Shown one piece after another: positions 33,242-43,919 of a stretch of DNA of 64,000 nucleotides. The notes below the pieces were generated by a model, which saw only the letters and a program-made list of their open reading frames with translations, ran no database searches and was not told the DNA's origin. Positions within the stretch are counted from its first letter, which is position 1; each line of letters opens with the position of its first letter. The position numbers and the translations under genes are program-made. The DNA comes from Sphaerosporella brunnea (Eukaryota; Ascomycota; Pezizomycetes; Pezizales; Pyronemataceae), in assembly GCA_008704415.1 (NCBI GenBank), contig VXIS01000054.1:62001-126000 (forward strand), in the 5' to 3' direction.

Positions 33242-33469
33242 GGCGAAGCGGAAGCAATGAAGAAAGATTGAGATCCTGAACAAAGAGCTACCTTATTTAA
33301 TCTATTTTTAAGGGTATTGGCTGATGCAGCTTGCCAGGGCGGCGTTGGCGGCTAGAAGCGGCTCTCCGCCTACTCCTACATCATGTGCCCCCCTCGTACA
33401 TAAATTAACATAATCGTCATAAATCTGCCCTGAATCCCCGTCCCGCCCCACCAGAAACTCCGGCAGTCA
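33242..33469. promoter_or_regulatory. Shared divergent promoter ivdA/mccB
   Basis: Only 228 bp separate the two start codons, so this segment must drive both genes. It has one ATTGG (inverted CCAAT) at 33316-33320 and C-rich DNA near the mccB side. Co-regulation by leucine supply is known for this cluster in moulds; no specific factor site can be named here. Confidence 0.7.
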
Positions 33470-35431
33470 ATGATGTCCCTCCTTCGCACTTCTGGCACGC
33501 GCCTACGCGGGTTACGGCCTCACGGGAAGCCAACGCTTCGAGCATTGATCGCTACACACACAGCCCGAGTCTCGGAAACGGCATTCTCGCAGGTCAAATC
33601 CAATGTTGACACTTCGTCGGCCGATTTCAAGAACAATGAGGCCCAGATGAAGGAGCTTACCAGCTCTTTGAGAAGTTTGCATCGGCAGATCTCTTTGGGT
33701 GGACCAGAAAAAGCTCGACAGAAACACATCGAAAGGAAAAAAATGCTGCCCAGAGAGTATGTGATTATGCAGCGGGTGGCTTCATGGTTTCCCCGAAACG
33801 ATATGCTAACGATTTCACAAATCGCAGTCGCATAACGGCGTTGCTTGATCCCGGAACCGCATTTCTTGAATTGTCCGCTCTAGCGGGTCATAAACTTTAC
33901 GAAGAAGACATTCCAGCCGGTGGCATTATCACTGGTATTGGGAGGGTTTCGGGAGTGGAGTGCATGATCGTTGCCAACGATAGCACGTATGGCCCCAGCC
34001 GACCTGTTCTGTGGCCCCTGTTGCTAAAACTATCGTAGAGTGAAAGGAGGCACATATTATCCCATAACCGTAAAGAAGCATCTCCGCGCCCAAGAAATAG
34101 CTCGGGAAAACAGTATGATCTCTATGTTCTGCTTAGACCGAAACCCCTCTGACAGCCGTAGGACTGCCTTGTATATATCTGGTAGACTCCGGCGGTGCAA
34201 ACTTGCCTCACCAATCCGAGGTATTCCCAGATCGCGAGAACTTCGGCAGGATATTTTTCAATCAGGCTAGAAGTCAGTGTCTACACCAGTTGTGCCTTCC
34301 TCTTTGAAATTAACCTGGTGCAGTGTCGTCGGAAGGGATCCCTCAGCTATCGGTCGTAATGGGTCCTTGCACAGCAGGCGGAGCATACGTGCCCAGCATG
34401 TCCGATGAGTCTATTATTGTCGAGAACTCGGGCACAATCTTCTTGGCTGGCCCACCGCTGGTGAAAGCGGCCACCGGTGAGGAAGTGACTGCAGAAGAGC
34501 TTGGAGGTGGTGCCCTCCACTCTAAAATCAGTGGCGTGACTGATTACCTTGCTGTTGACGATGCACATGCACTTGTGCTGACCCGAAGGTGTATTGCAAA
34601 TCTGAACTGGCCCAAGTCCGAAGAGCCCGCGGTGGACGTTAAAGAACCCCTGTACGACCCAAAGGAGTTGGTTGGAATCGTGGGTACCAACTTGAGGAAG
34701 CCAATCGAGATCAAGGAGGTGATTGCGCGGATTGTGGATGGTAGTGAATTTAGCGAATTTAAGGAAAACTACGGAACATCGCTGGTCACAGGTATGTTTA
34801 AAAAAAATTTGGATTGGATTGATAGAATTATATGCTAATAAAATATCCAGGGTTTGCTCGGATACACGGCTACCAAGTTGGGATTGTGGCAAATAACGGT
34901 ATCCTATTCTCTGAAGCTTCTCTCAAGGGAGCCCACTTTATCCAGCTTTGCGCACAACGCAACATCCCTCTTGTTTTTCTGCAAAACATCAGTGGATTCA
35001 TGGTTGGTAAGGACGCCGAGGCGGGTGGCATTGCAAAAAACGGAGCCAAGCTTGTCAATGCCGTGTCTTGCGCCGACGTCCCCAAGTTTACCGTAGTAAT
35101 CGGGGCCAGCTATGGAGCGGGCAATTACGGCATGTGCGGCCGTGCCTTCTCGCCGCGGTTCCTTTGGATGTGGCCAAACGCAAAGATCGCTGTAATGGGC
35201 TCTGAGCAACTCAGCTCCGTGATGCAGACTGTGGGGACTAAGAAGTTCGACCCCACACTTCAAGGAAGAATTGAAAAGGAGAGCGAGGCGGTGTTTTCTT
35301 CGGCCAGGATCTGGGATGACGGAGTTATTCCTCCGGAAGAGACGAGGAGCTACTTAGGCTTGGGCTTGAGGGCTGCGTTGGGCGGAAGTGTCCAGCCAAA
35401 GGAGACCAGGTTTGGTATCTTCAGAATGTAA
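33470..35431 (+). CDS. mccB: 3-methylcrotonyl-CoA carboxylase beta subunit
   Basis: Mitochondrial carboxyltransferase subunit that moves CO2 from biotin on the alpha subunit to 3-methylcrotonyl-CoA. Exons 33470-33756, 33828-33986, 34039-34112, 34162-34272, 34324-34791 and 34851-35431 give 559 aa, the usual size. Recognisable blocks are [14 protein letters not shown] (across the first junction; the Leu is encoded as Met-Leu), the acyl-CoA binding region [36 protein letters not shown], and [17 protein letters not shown]. Then come the carboxybiotin pocket with [19 protein letters not shown] and [15 protein letters not shown], and [18 protein letters not shown] codons at 33470 and 33473 are adjacent; the first is used. 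Every intron breaks a conserved block, and splicing restores each one. Confidence 0.96.
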
Positions 35432-35793
35432 ATACCCCTTGTTTGAACACCGTTGGCATAGATATGTGGCTTGGAAGAACCAGTTTGCCCACTTGGTATG
35501 GTCAGAGATAAAATACTTGTGCATCGCGTAATTCTTTATGTGTAAACAAAGGGCATGTGGTTCGCTGTAACACTTCACAGGCCATCACTCGACCAGCGAA
35601 TCCTGAGCGTGAACCGCATTTGCCTTTCCCCGCGTTCATCACTTGAGTACATGTATCGACAGCAGTAATGCATATAAAAAAAATTACGAAGAGTCCGTCA
35701 CTACTGGTATTCAGCAACGAGGAGCGCTTTGTCTATGGCCAATAGCGAAAGGCCATACTTATCATCTCTCCACCGCTCAATCATAGGGTATTA
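35432..35793. other. Intergenic; no gene recognised
   Basis: 3' flank of mccB up to the TA that borders a foldback element. Confidence 0.5.
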
Positions 35794-36167
35794 CCGTATT
35801 ATCTCGGTCGTGAGGCAAGAACTCTGTCGCGGAAGTATGCTGTATATAGTAACGATGGGCCGCAGGCTCGGGGTGGAAGGTTCTCTAGAGCGGCTGTTGG
35901 TGATCGAGAAGAACCTTAAACAAAGCACAGTGGAGACAGCGCGTGGCGGCGATCCTCTCTCTACCAGCCGTCTCCTCCTTGTCTCCAGCTTTGACTTTCC
36001 ATTTCGCTCGTTCCCGCCACCCCGCGCTGTTTAAGGTTCTAATTTTTGCGGTCTCGATCTCCAACAGCCGCTGCAGAGCTCCCTCCACCCCGAGCCTGCG
36101 GCCCATTGTTACTATATACAGCATACTTCCACGGCAGAGTTCTTGCCTTACGACCGAGATAATACGG
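35794..36167. mobile_element. Foldback MITE, family E (TA target)
   Basis: A 374-bp ORF-less element bounded by TA (35792-35793 and 36168-36169). Ends are CCGTATTATCTCGGTCGT and its complement; the inverted similarity extends about 120 nt inward on each side (for example GTATGCTGTATATAGTAAC and GGGCCGCAGGCTCGGGGTGG on both arms). The arms differ at scattered sites, so this copy is older than family A. Confidence 0.87.
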
Positions 36168-36479
36168 TATTCGCACTATATACCTCCCCTGCTCGGTTTT
36201 GTTTCCCATAGCTATTGATCAATGGAGTGATGAAAGTGCCTTTCTATTGTAACTTATTGCGTAAATAACTAAAGTCTATCCAATAATCCAGTAATATCAC
36301 TCGCCCTCACCATCCAATCATTATGTACAAACAATGGTCTCTTCCAGAACAATTTAGTTTTTCTTTTCTTTTCTTTTCTTTTTTTTTCTTTAGATCGTAA
36401 TTATAATCCCACACGCTGAAGTTTCTGTGAGTATTATCGCCTCCTTAGTACATCTTGACCGCGCCCGCCAACAATTGTG
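36168..36479. other. Intergenic; no gene recognised
   Basis: 3' flank of the vWA gene with a pyrimidine-rich (TTTTC)n-like tract at 36358-36392. Confidence 0.5.
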
Positions 36480-39068
36480 TTAACTGACAATAATTAGCTC
36501 TCGAAGCTTTTGAATAACAGACGATGCAGCGAATAAGGCACATACCCATGTATTCAACGCGCCGCTGTCGGGTCCTGCCTTCCGCACAGCGGCATCAAGA
36601 GTCTCATCATTACAGAAAATTAAATTTGCAATTTCAGGATCATTCGACAGCCTATCCATGAACCGTTTGGACTCGGGGCTGTTACCAATGCGGTTGATCT
36701 GGAAAGTCACTGCAGACCTTCCGTAAGGTAAACCACGGGAGTTAACACATTTCCCAAGCTCAGACTTGCATGCTAGAATTGCATGTTTCAGTGTATCGAC
36801 GTTTTCGTCAGTGGGCTGCAACGAGAAATCAGAATCTAGTCGAAAGTGCGAGAGAGCTCTAACATACCTCCCCATCTGTGATGATGGAGATCAATACCGG
36901 CTTATTCAATGCCATCCGCCTCGCAGGATTGAGTACAAATGGAAACAGAACCTTCTCCAGCAGCTTTGTTCCAAGCTTTGTTGAGCCACTAGGAAATACT
37001 TTGGACATGACTCCGTTGATTTCATCTTGACTAAGATGGTTGTAATTCTCGTCGTCTTCGAAGTTGATGAAGCGTAGCGAGAGCCCGGAACGATTGTAAG
37101 TTCGTGCAATCCGACTTACGCGCTGCACCACGGACTTCTGATCCTCAAATCGGGTGTCTTGCAACATTGATCCAGAGTCATCACAGAACACGATGATGTC
37201 GTATAGCCCAATTTTCGTCAGGTCCGGAGTACCGTAGGGAGATATTCCGAGCAACGCGCAGATTCGGTCGGCCTCGGCCTCTGCACTTCTCGCAATCTCG
37301 ATGGCATCGATTGAATCTGTAGGTATGATTGCTTCTAGTCCCTTTTCCACAATATGAGCTGAGAGCATGTCGCGGTGCTCCCTATATGTTACCGGGAGCG
37401 GGCCCTGGGCGCGTATTAGCCTATAGGGACACAAAAATCGGGATGGAGTATTACATCTTCGACATAAGCAAAGCCGAGCTTCGGTTTGGGCTGCTTTCGG
37501 AAGTTCCGAGCAAGCTCAAGCGAGCGATGATTTGAGTAGTCAGTAGATTCTGACGGTAAGTGAGGCAGGCAATCAGGTTGGGATGTCGAGGGAGAACTAC
37601 TGGATGAGCTGCCCGGAGTCCTTGGTTTTCTACGTACAGTGGTGGTTCGAGTGATAGTGATGTTAACTCCGGTCGGCTGGCCAAGAACTTTCGCTCGATT
37701 GTCGCTTGCGACCACCCGACCATCTTGAAAACTGTGTTCATGTTCGCGCTCCCACCTCAACCGGTCCTCCTTCTCCCACCTCATCCTCTCCTCATCCTCC
37801 CGCCTCATCCTCTCCTCCTGCTCTCTTTTTTCTCTCCTCGAACACTTCTTCACTTCCACCTCATCTGCCCTTGCAACGTTTTGTGTCGGACTTTCGGTGT
37901 TGGATGCGAACCCATTATGTGGGTCAGGCAGACCCAGTGGTCGATCGATAAGATTGCCGCTGGGGCCAGGTGCAACACCTGGAACAAGTCGGATCAAGGG
38001 TCCTGGATTTTGGGTTTGTGTCGGGATGCGCCGCTTTCTCCTCTGTTCGACGTATAACGATATGTCCCCATCTTCACGGGGAAGACTTGGAACAGGAGGC
38101 ACAAACGACCCTGTGCCATCCAATTCTTCGCCCCTGCGTGATCCATCAGAGTAAAAGGACTGATATGAGTCCCTAAATTCGCGGATATGCGTACTGTGGC
38201 TGCTGCGAGGCCGGGAGCTCGAACGACGACGAGAGCTCTCCGAACGCACTCGGGAGACGCTTCGTTGTCGACGACGTTCAGACGGGGTAGCAAAAATTTC
38301 AACATCAACATGATGCCGTGATTGATGGACAGAGGACAATTCCCGCCTCGGGGTGTCTGGCTGCTTCTGCTGTGCATTGTCCGCCGCGGATCCCGTTGCG
38401 TGTTCCAGGTGTTCCGCGGTCGTCGGCTCGAGTTCTGCTTCGTGATTTGGCAGCTGTTGGTGAGTAACTACTGTTCTCTGCGATGGCGATGACGGTACAT
38501 GAATAACCTGTCCTTCAGGCACCGTAGCAGGTGGTGGGCTGAGTGGCACCTTGGGCGGAGGGAGAGGAGCGGCGTCGTTGGTCGAAGGTGGCGGTGGGGG
38601 GGCTTCCGCGTGTGCTTGAGAATCCGGGACAGGCGTAGGAGGGTTTGCCTGTACGAGTTCCACTGGCTCTGGGGTGGGGGGTGACGGCTGGGGGGCGGGG
38701 ATCGTTGGAGCTCCTGCTGCCACTATCTCCTCGTGCATGGAGCCAGGCAGCGGTGGTGGGGGAATCAAGACAGCGGGCACATAGGCGGGGCTGGCATCCG
38801 GCGGGGACGAGGGGGAATTCCGCCTTCTCCCCCCCGAGGAATTATGGCTGCGTCGTGTCCTCGTATTGCTAGGAGTCCTCGTATTGCTATGACTTCGTCT
38901 TTTGCGTCTCTCACGATCCCGAGACCACTTCTCTTCCACAACGCGAGCGTTGTCGGATGAGTCGGTACTGCCGCCATGCTTGTGCTTGTGTGCGTCCTTG
39001 TTCCTGTAGAACTTGATGAGACGGCGCGGTTCGCAGCAAAAGGCATAGCACCATGGAATACAGCACAT
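36480..39068 (-). CDS. vWA-domain protein with Cys-rich N-terminus and disordered middle
   Basis: Large filamentous-fungal protein with a C-terminal von Willebrand factor A domain; molecular role unknown. Exons 39068-37455, 37404-36868, 36815-36546 and 36506-36480 give 815 aa. The start MCCIPWCYAFCC carries five Cys in twelve residues, a possible lipid-anchor or metal site. Residues 30-480 are low-complexity: basic/Ser-rich, then Pro-rich, then RRRQRSVSRVRSESSRRR-type RS stretches and a charged EERMRREDEERMRWEKE helix. The vWA domain (about residues 600-800) has a MIDAS-like DDSGS (613-617), SLRFINFEDDENYNHL, and LISIITDGE. A conserved central coil is cut by the intron whose acceptor is CGCCCAG; a nearer TATAG acceptor would break the frame. 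Confidence 0.82.
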
Positions 39069-42000
39069 GGTGGATCTCCGGAGCGTGATATGAGTGAAGA
39101 GGTTCAATTCGGGGTTCGAGGCGGCGATGGCTTGCTGGGCCCTACGGTAACTTGCCAGGAAGAAATGCGGATTGTAGGAGATAATAATATTTGTAGCAGC
39201 CCCTCTACTCTAGAGTACTCCGCAGCCGGATGTACCTTGCTTCCCGAGAAGCAACGGGGGGGGGGGGGTTAGTGGTGTGGTTTGGCCCGCCATGGACTGC
39301 ATATGCAACATGCATCGATCGGGAGACGACGAAAGTGGTGAAAAAGGCAATGGATGTGATGGGAATTGAGCAAAGAAGGCAGGACCATCCCGGCGGCAAC
39401 AAGCCACAATTATCTCATGTGGCCATGACATGGGGGGTTTTTTTTTCGACAGGGCTGCAAGACCGACCAATGTGCGCTGTCCACGAGACATTTTGACATG
39501 TTGTGTGCGGTTTGGCAAGCGGCGGGGGGGGGATGTCTTTCTTGATGTCGGACAGTTTTTTTTCAGGAAGCAGAGAAGAAGAGGAAGAAGAAGCAGAATG
39601 CACAAGCACAAGCATGTAAGCATGTGTATGTAGCAACCCTGGTCACGCAGCTGCGGGCAGTGCGGCCAGCGAACCGCAGTCAAGTGTTGCAGTCAAGTCT
39701 TCTTGAGGAACTTCCAAACGCCACGCTATCCGGAAGCGGCCTCGGCCTGGTCGGAGGTGTAGCAGGCAGGAGCCGCAGCACGGGGTTTTCGACCGCCGGC
39801 AATTACCAACCACCCCAGTGCCCCCCCCCACCCTCCACGGGAAGGGAAGCGAACCGAACCGAACCGGCTCCCGAGAAAGCCTGCGCGTCGTGGTTAAGTG
39901 CGAACTATGCCTGAAAAGGAGAATTTGCACTCCAAATCTTGGTGGCTGGTGTCGATGCTCCGACAAAGTCTCTGCTGTGATCGCCACAGTGCATCAAAAG
40001 TCGCACCCCAGGTTTCTCTCTACTACCCGAGCGTGCGCAGCCCACCCAGCTAGCACGCATTGGGCTCTCTGCACTGCAGCCGCTTTGAGATACCCCACCG
40101 GCAAGCTGCACGATTTTCTTGAGTACAGGAAAAAAAAAAAAAAAAAAGAAAGAAAAAAAAAGGAACGCATCGCTGTCCGCTGCCACTTTCCGAAAAAAAA
40201 AAAAACCAAAAAAAAAAAAAAACCGAGTTTTGGGAATACACGCAACTGCGAAGTAACCCACCACTGATCCCGTTGTCGAAGCTTGGAAACTTGGATGATT
40301 GCTTCGCTGGCCGTGGCTGTGTTGGGTGGTTTGTTTCACTGCCGCACAAAACTGCTTGGCCTTTCGCCTCCACCTCATCTGATTGTGCGAGTACGTCAGG
40401 CGGCACTGTCGGTGCGGGGTACATTCGCCTTCTGGAACACTTACTGGACGGACACGACCTACTCATTTGCCTCAATGCTCCGCCATCAGTGTTCGGGCAT
40501 AGGCAAGTGATGATCATTGCTGTCACCCCAGTGATGTCATATGAAAAATCCCGTGCGCCTTTCTGGTGGTCACGAAAGTTGACCGCCGGAATTCGAAAGG
40601 CAACGTTGACGTCGTGCTGGTCGAGGGAGCCATTGCGAACGCCACGTTGGCGTGGCTGGTGTGGCGTAAACTAAAATGAGTTACAGGCCGTGAGTCGCCA
40701 TACAATGATTGTGCAACGAGCCTCCGGCCCATAAGAAACGACAAGTAAGACAACTGTCCTCTTGCGCAAGCCATGTAACCCTTTGATTGTAGTATTTCGG
40801 TCAACTATAATGGCCGAAAGGGGTTTGCTATGGGCGAGGGGATACACCCCGTGCCGGCTTCTTTAGCGTGAACTCGGCCGGCCTCGAGAGGGGCTACCAG
40901 TTCTAGATTGCAATTTTGGTAGTGTTCTCGATAGCTGGCCTAAGGCCCAAAAAGCCTGGGCTGTCAGCCTGGCTGCGAAAATGGGCTGGTTGGGCTGGCT
41001 CTCTGATCAGTCTGGCTGTGGGCTGCCTCTTTGTATGCGAATTAGTACCGAGTGATATATTGTGAAACAACGATGGCGTCCATGAACAACATTTGAAATT
41101 AGCCCTGGAAGCTTCCGAACCCCTTTTAAAAAGCTACGGAAAGTCTTCCATTGACTGACTAGGAGGTTCTGTGTAGCCTGTTGAAAAAGAGACATCTTCT
41201 ACTTTCGAATCAAGCGGCTACTCAACAGCGTCAACTTCCACACGAGCATGCCGCCCTAGCCGTTTACTCGAGAGGATGCAAAACGTCCCAGCCTTCGACG
41301 CGGGAGCGCAAATTCTTCAAGCAATCGCGGTGTTGCTGCCATAATGTGGGTGTTGACCGAGTGCTGCACAGTGAGGCACTTGTTATAACAATTGCACGGG
41401 TTGATTTCTCGCTGATGGATGCGCCCCCGTGGTCAATCGATATACAGATATTCCGCTCTTGTAAAGCGATCACAGTTATTATTTGTCTTGCCCCGATATC
41501 CCTGCACACCGCCTGGAGTTCGACTTCTCTGGCCGTCTGGAGATTACAAATAACCAACCCCTCGTCTGTAGTAGGCCACTGTTTGTTTGGATATACATAC
41601 ATGTTTTGCTGACGATGTCCAGGCCACTAGCTGGTTTTGTCTGTGCTTCTTTTCTTGATGCGTTTTCAAAAGAAGCTCCGGTGCTGAGGAGTGAGTGCGG
41701 TTTGGACTTGACATGATGGCACAGGTCGTACTTGACTCAGACGTTGCTTCGTTTCCTGTAGACATCGAAAACACATCACAGCGACTGGGCTCTGAAATCT
41801 TGATTGATAGCCAAGAGGGGCGGGCACTGGAGACGTCGCGGTACGACGGAGACACAAGGCGGCCGTGAGAATTAGAGTTGAGTACATAGGTGTCCTCAAC
41901 CATACCGCGCCCAGCCATTGTCGCCTCCTTAGATAGTGTTGTCGCCGTCACATAAGATTCGCCGGCGGTGTCATGTTTCCATACATAGTACATTTGCTAC

Positions 42001-42174
42001 TTTGAAAAGATTGACTTCGGCGCCGGCAATTCTCATCGTACCGGAAGAATACGGTATCACGGGGATTTGTAAGTGCAATTTCAGGTTAAGTGAGCAGTTG
42101 TTGATTTAAAGCCTTTAAGGCAGCCGTATGAGTGTTGTGAGCTATTGATACAAAGCTCCGGTGAACGGTATCAT
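39069..42174. other. 3-kb gene-poor region
   Basis: Longest gene-free stretch of the window. It includes G- and A-runs (39249-39267, 40128-40147, 40190-40222) whose translations are artificial poly-Lys or poly-Phe. The only protein-like frame is the weak ORF pair at 41264-41993. No terminal repeats were found. Confidence 0.45.
41264..41993 (-). CDS. Unsupported hypothetical ORF pair
   Basis: An ATG-started frame (41993-41544, 149 aa, beginning MYYVWKHDTAGESYV) overlaps a second minus-strand frame (41602-41264) whose sequence (ICNLQTAREVELQAVCRDIG and ISIDHGGASISEKSTRAIV) has a protein-like mix. Joining them would need a roughly 31-nt intron (GTATAT...CTACAG), shorter than others in the window. 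I recognise no family. It may be an unknown gene, a relic, or chance. Confidence 0.22.
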
Positions 42175-43720
42175 CTATCGTCTGCGCCCAAACCTGCCCC
42201 CGTTTCCTTTTCCTTTGCTGTTTTTATTCTTGATATTCAACTTCCGAAAGTTCATGTGAGAGGTGGCGTTTGCGGAAATTTTGCGCACAGCTTTCTTGGT
42301 AACCGTATTGCCTTTCTCACCATCATTTCTCGCTCCGCCCTTCTTCACAGGCGCTTTGCCTTTGGCTCGTTTCGACTCGGGATCACCGCTTTCATCATTT
42401 CCACTGTCTGCACTATCGGAGGCGGCGTCTTCATCAACAGCCGCTTCGTCACTTTTGTTGTCCAGCTCGCCTTCGATATCTGAGGGTATTGATTGCTCAT
42501 CCGAATCCTTAGGTGCAGACTTGGGCTTCGCGGTGACAGGGCGCACTGTAGAATATTTAGTAGGTGAAGTGTTATGAGGGAAGAAGGAACTTACTGATGA
42601 CCCGTCTGTGTTGCCTTTTCAGTCCTTTCTTTTTCCATACCTTCCCAGTGTGTTCACCATTTTCATCTTTTTCCTCCACCACTTGTTGGTCAACAAACGC
42701 GTCGGCTGGTGGTGGCGGTAGTTCAGGGTCGTCGAAAAGAGAAGTACCCTTCCTTGAATTGCGTACCGGTGCCGCGGCGACACCCTCATCTTCCATTTCT
42801 CGCATGGCCTCCTCGTCATCATCAAAGAAGTGGTCTTCCATCTCTCTCAACTCTTTTAGCATCGAGCTCAGCCCCCTCTTTGGCATAGGAGGCGGTCGCC
42901 GGACCCGAGGACTCTCGGTCTCTCCACTAACAGTTGGTGGCTTCCATTGTCTCAAAGCCGAAGGCGTGGCAAACATGTCACCCCTTCCCACCCCAGGTCC
43001 TGAACTAGCATTCGTTTCTCCATGCTTCCGCTTCCGCGGGGTCAAAAAAGGTGAGACATCGTCCGATTTCTTTGTGACAGGCGAGGCAGAAATACGGTCA
43101 TTGTTGATCTTAGAAGGTGTTTCTGGCTGGATCGGGCGTTTTTGTACAGTTGAGCGTGGCGGCGTGCTCTCAACATCTATAAAAGAATCAAAGATCCCGA
43201 GCACTCTCCCAGCCTTCTGCGGAGTCGGACCAACTTGGTCAGGACGGTTTAAAAAGCGTTGTCGACGGGTGGAGAGCGGCGAATCGTAAACCTCATTGTC
43301 CCCAGGAGGACCTGCTGTTCTTTTGGTAGGAGTTTGATGAATGTCCAGTGTTGCAATGGTAGTCGGTCGTGGAGAAGCTCGAGACTTGTTGAAAGACGAC
43401 TGATGAGAGCCGTTAGAGCTGTCAACCACTTTGGCATTGCCAGGTGTGGACGACGATATTGTTGCCGAACGGAGACGGGCGTACTCTTTATATTTTGCAG
43501 CTGCAGAGAAATGGAGATGTTAGTTCTCTTCGCACACTATAAGTCTATATGGATTCTACCAACCGATCACCTTGTCCTTTTTTGTTTCTTCGCGAGTCGG
43601 TTTCCGTCCATCGTGTACACTGGCAAACGCATGCTCCCAGTCTTTGAGCTCAGTGCGTAGCTGCGCGATGCGTTCTTGTTGGCTGGTGGATGATAACAGG
43701 GCCTCAGATGTGGAAGGCAT
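42175..43720 (-). CDS. sld2: DNA replication initiation factor Sld2
   Basis: Sld2/Drc1 (RecQL4 N-terminal relative), which after CDK phosphorylation binds Dpb11 and loads the CMG helicase and Pol epsilon at origins. Exons 43720-43564, 43500-42595 and 42545-42175 give 477 aa. The diagnostic N-terminal block is RTELKDWEHAFASVHDGRKP, followed by AAKYKEYARLRS across the first intron. The middle is rich in SP/TP sites (HQTPTKR, STPPRS, ETPSK, LTPRKRKH, FATPSAL), as expected for a CDK target. It ends with an acidic stretch and a basic KKKGLKRQHRRVIMRP to GGRFGRRR tail. The first intron uses a GTTGGT donor. It is divergent from the primase gene, with 199 bp between start codons. Confidence 0.88.
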
Positions 43721-43919
43721 TGGTGTAGTGAAGCAAGTGTCGGGAAGAAATGAAGTTGTGTTTGTGGCAGTGAAACCACGCGTGGGAGTGGGAGCCAAGA
43801 CAAGACCCGCGTTGGCTAGACGCGTTTTCGTACGTCGCGTCTTCTCACGCAAAATCATTCACTATTTCACGCGCATCATCATCAACAGCCTGTGAACTTG
43901 CACGCCTTCGGAAACACCA
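43721..43919. promoter_or_regulatory. Divergent sld2/pri1 promoter with two MCB sites
   Basis: The 199 bp between two replication genes contain perfect ACGCGT hexamers at 43778-43783 and 43820-43825, the second followed by TTTTCG. ACGCGT is the known MBF (Mbp1/Swi6-type) site for G1/S expression in yeasts. Another CGCG-containing segment (TACGTCGCGTC) is near 43830. Confidence 0.65.

Noticed and set aside
39994..40526. Open frames rich in poly-Phe or poly-Lys
   Set aside because: They come from A/T homopolymer tracts and show no family resemblance.
42564..43289. 241-codon plus-strand frame
   Set aside because: It is antisense to the main exon of sld2, which has clear family motifs and CDK-type sites.
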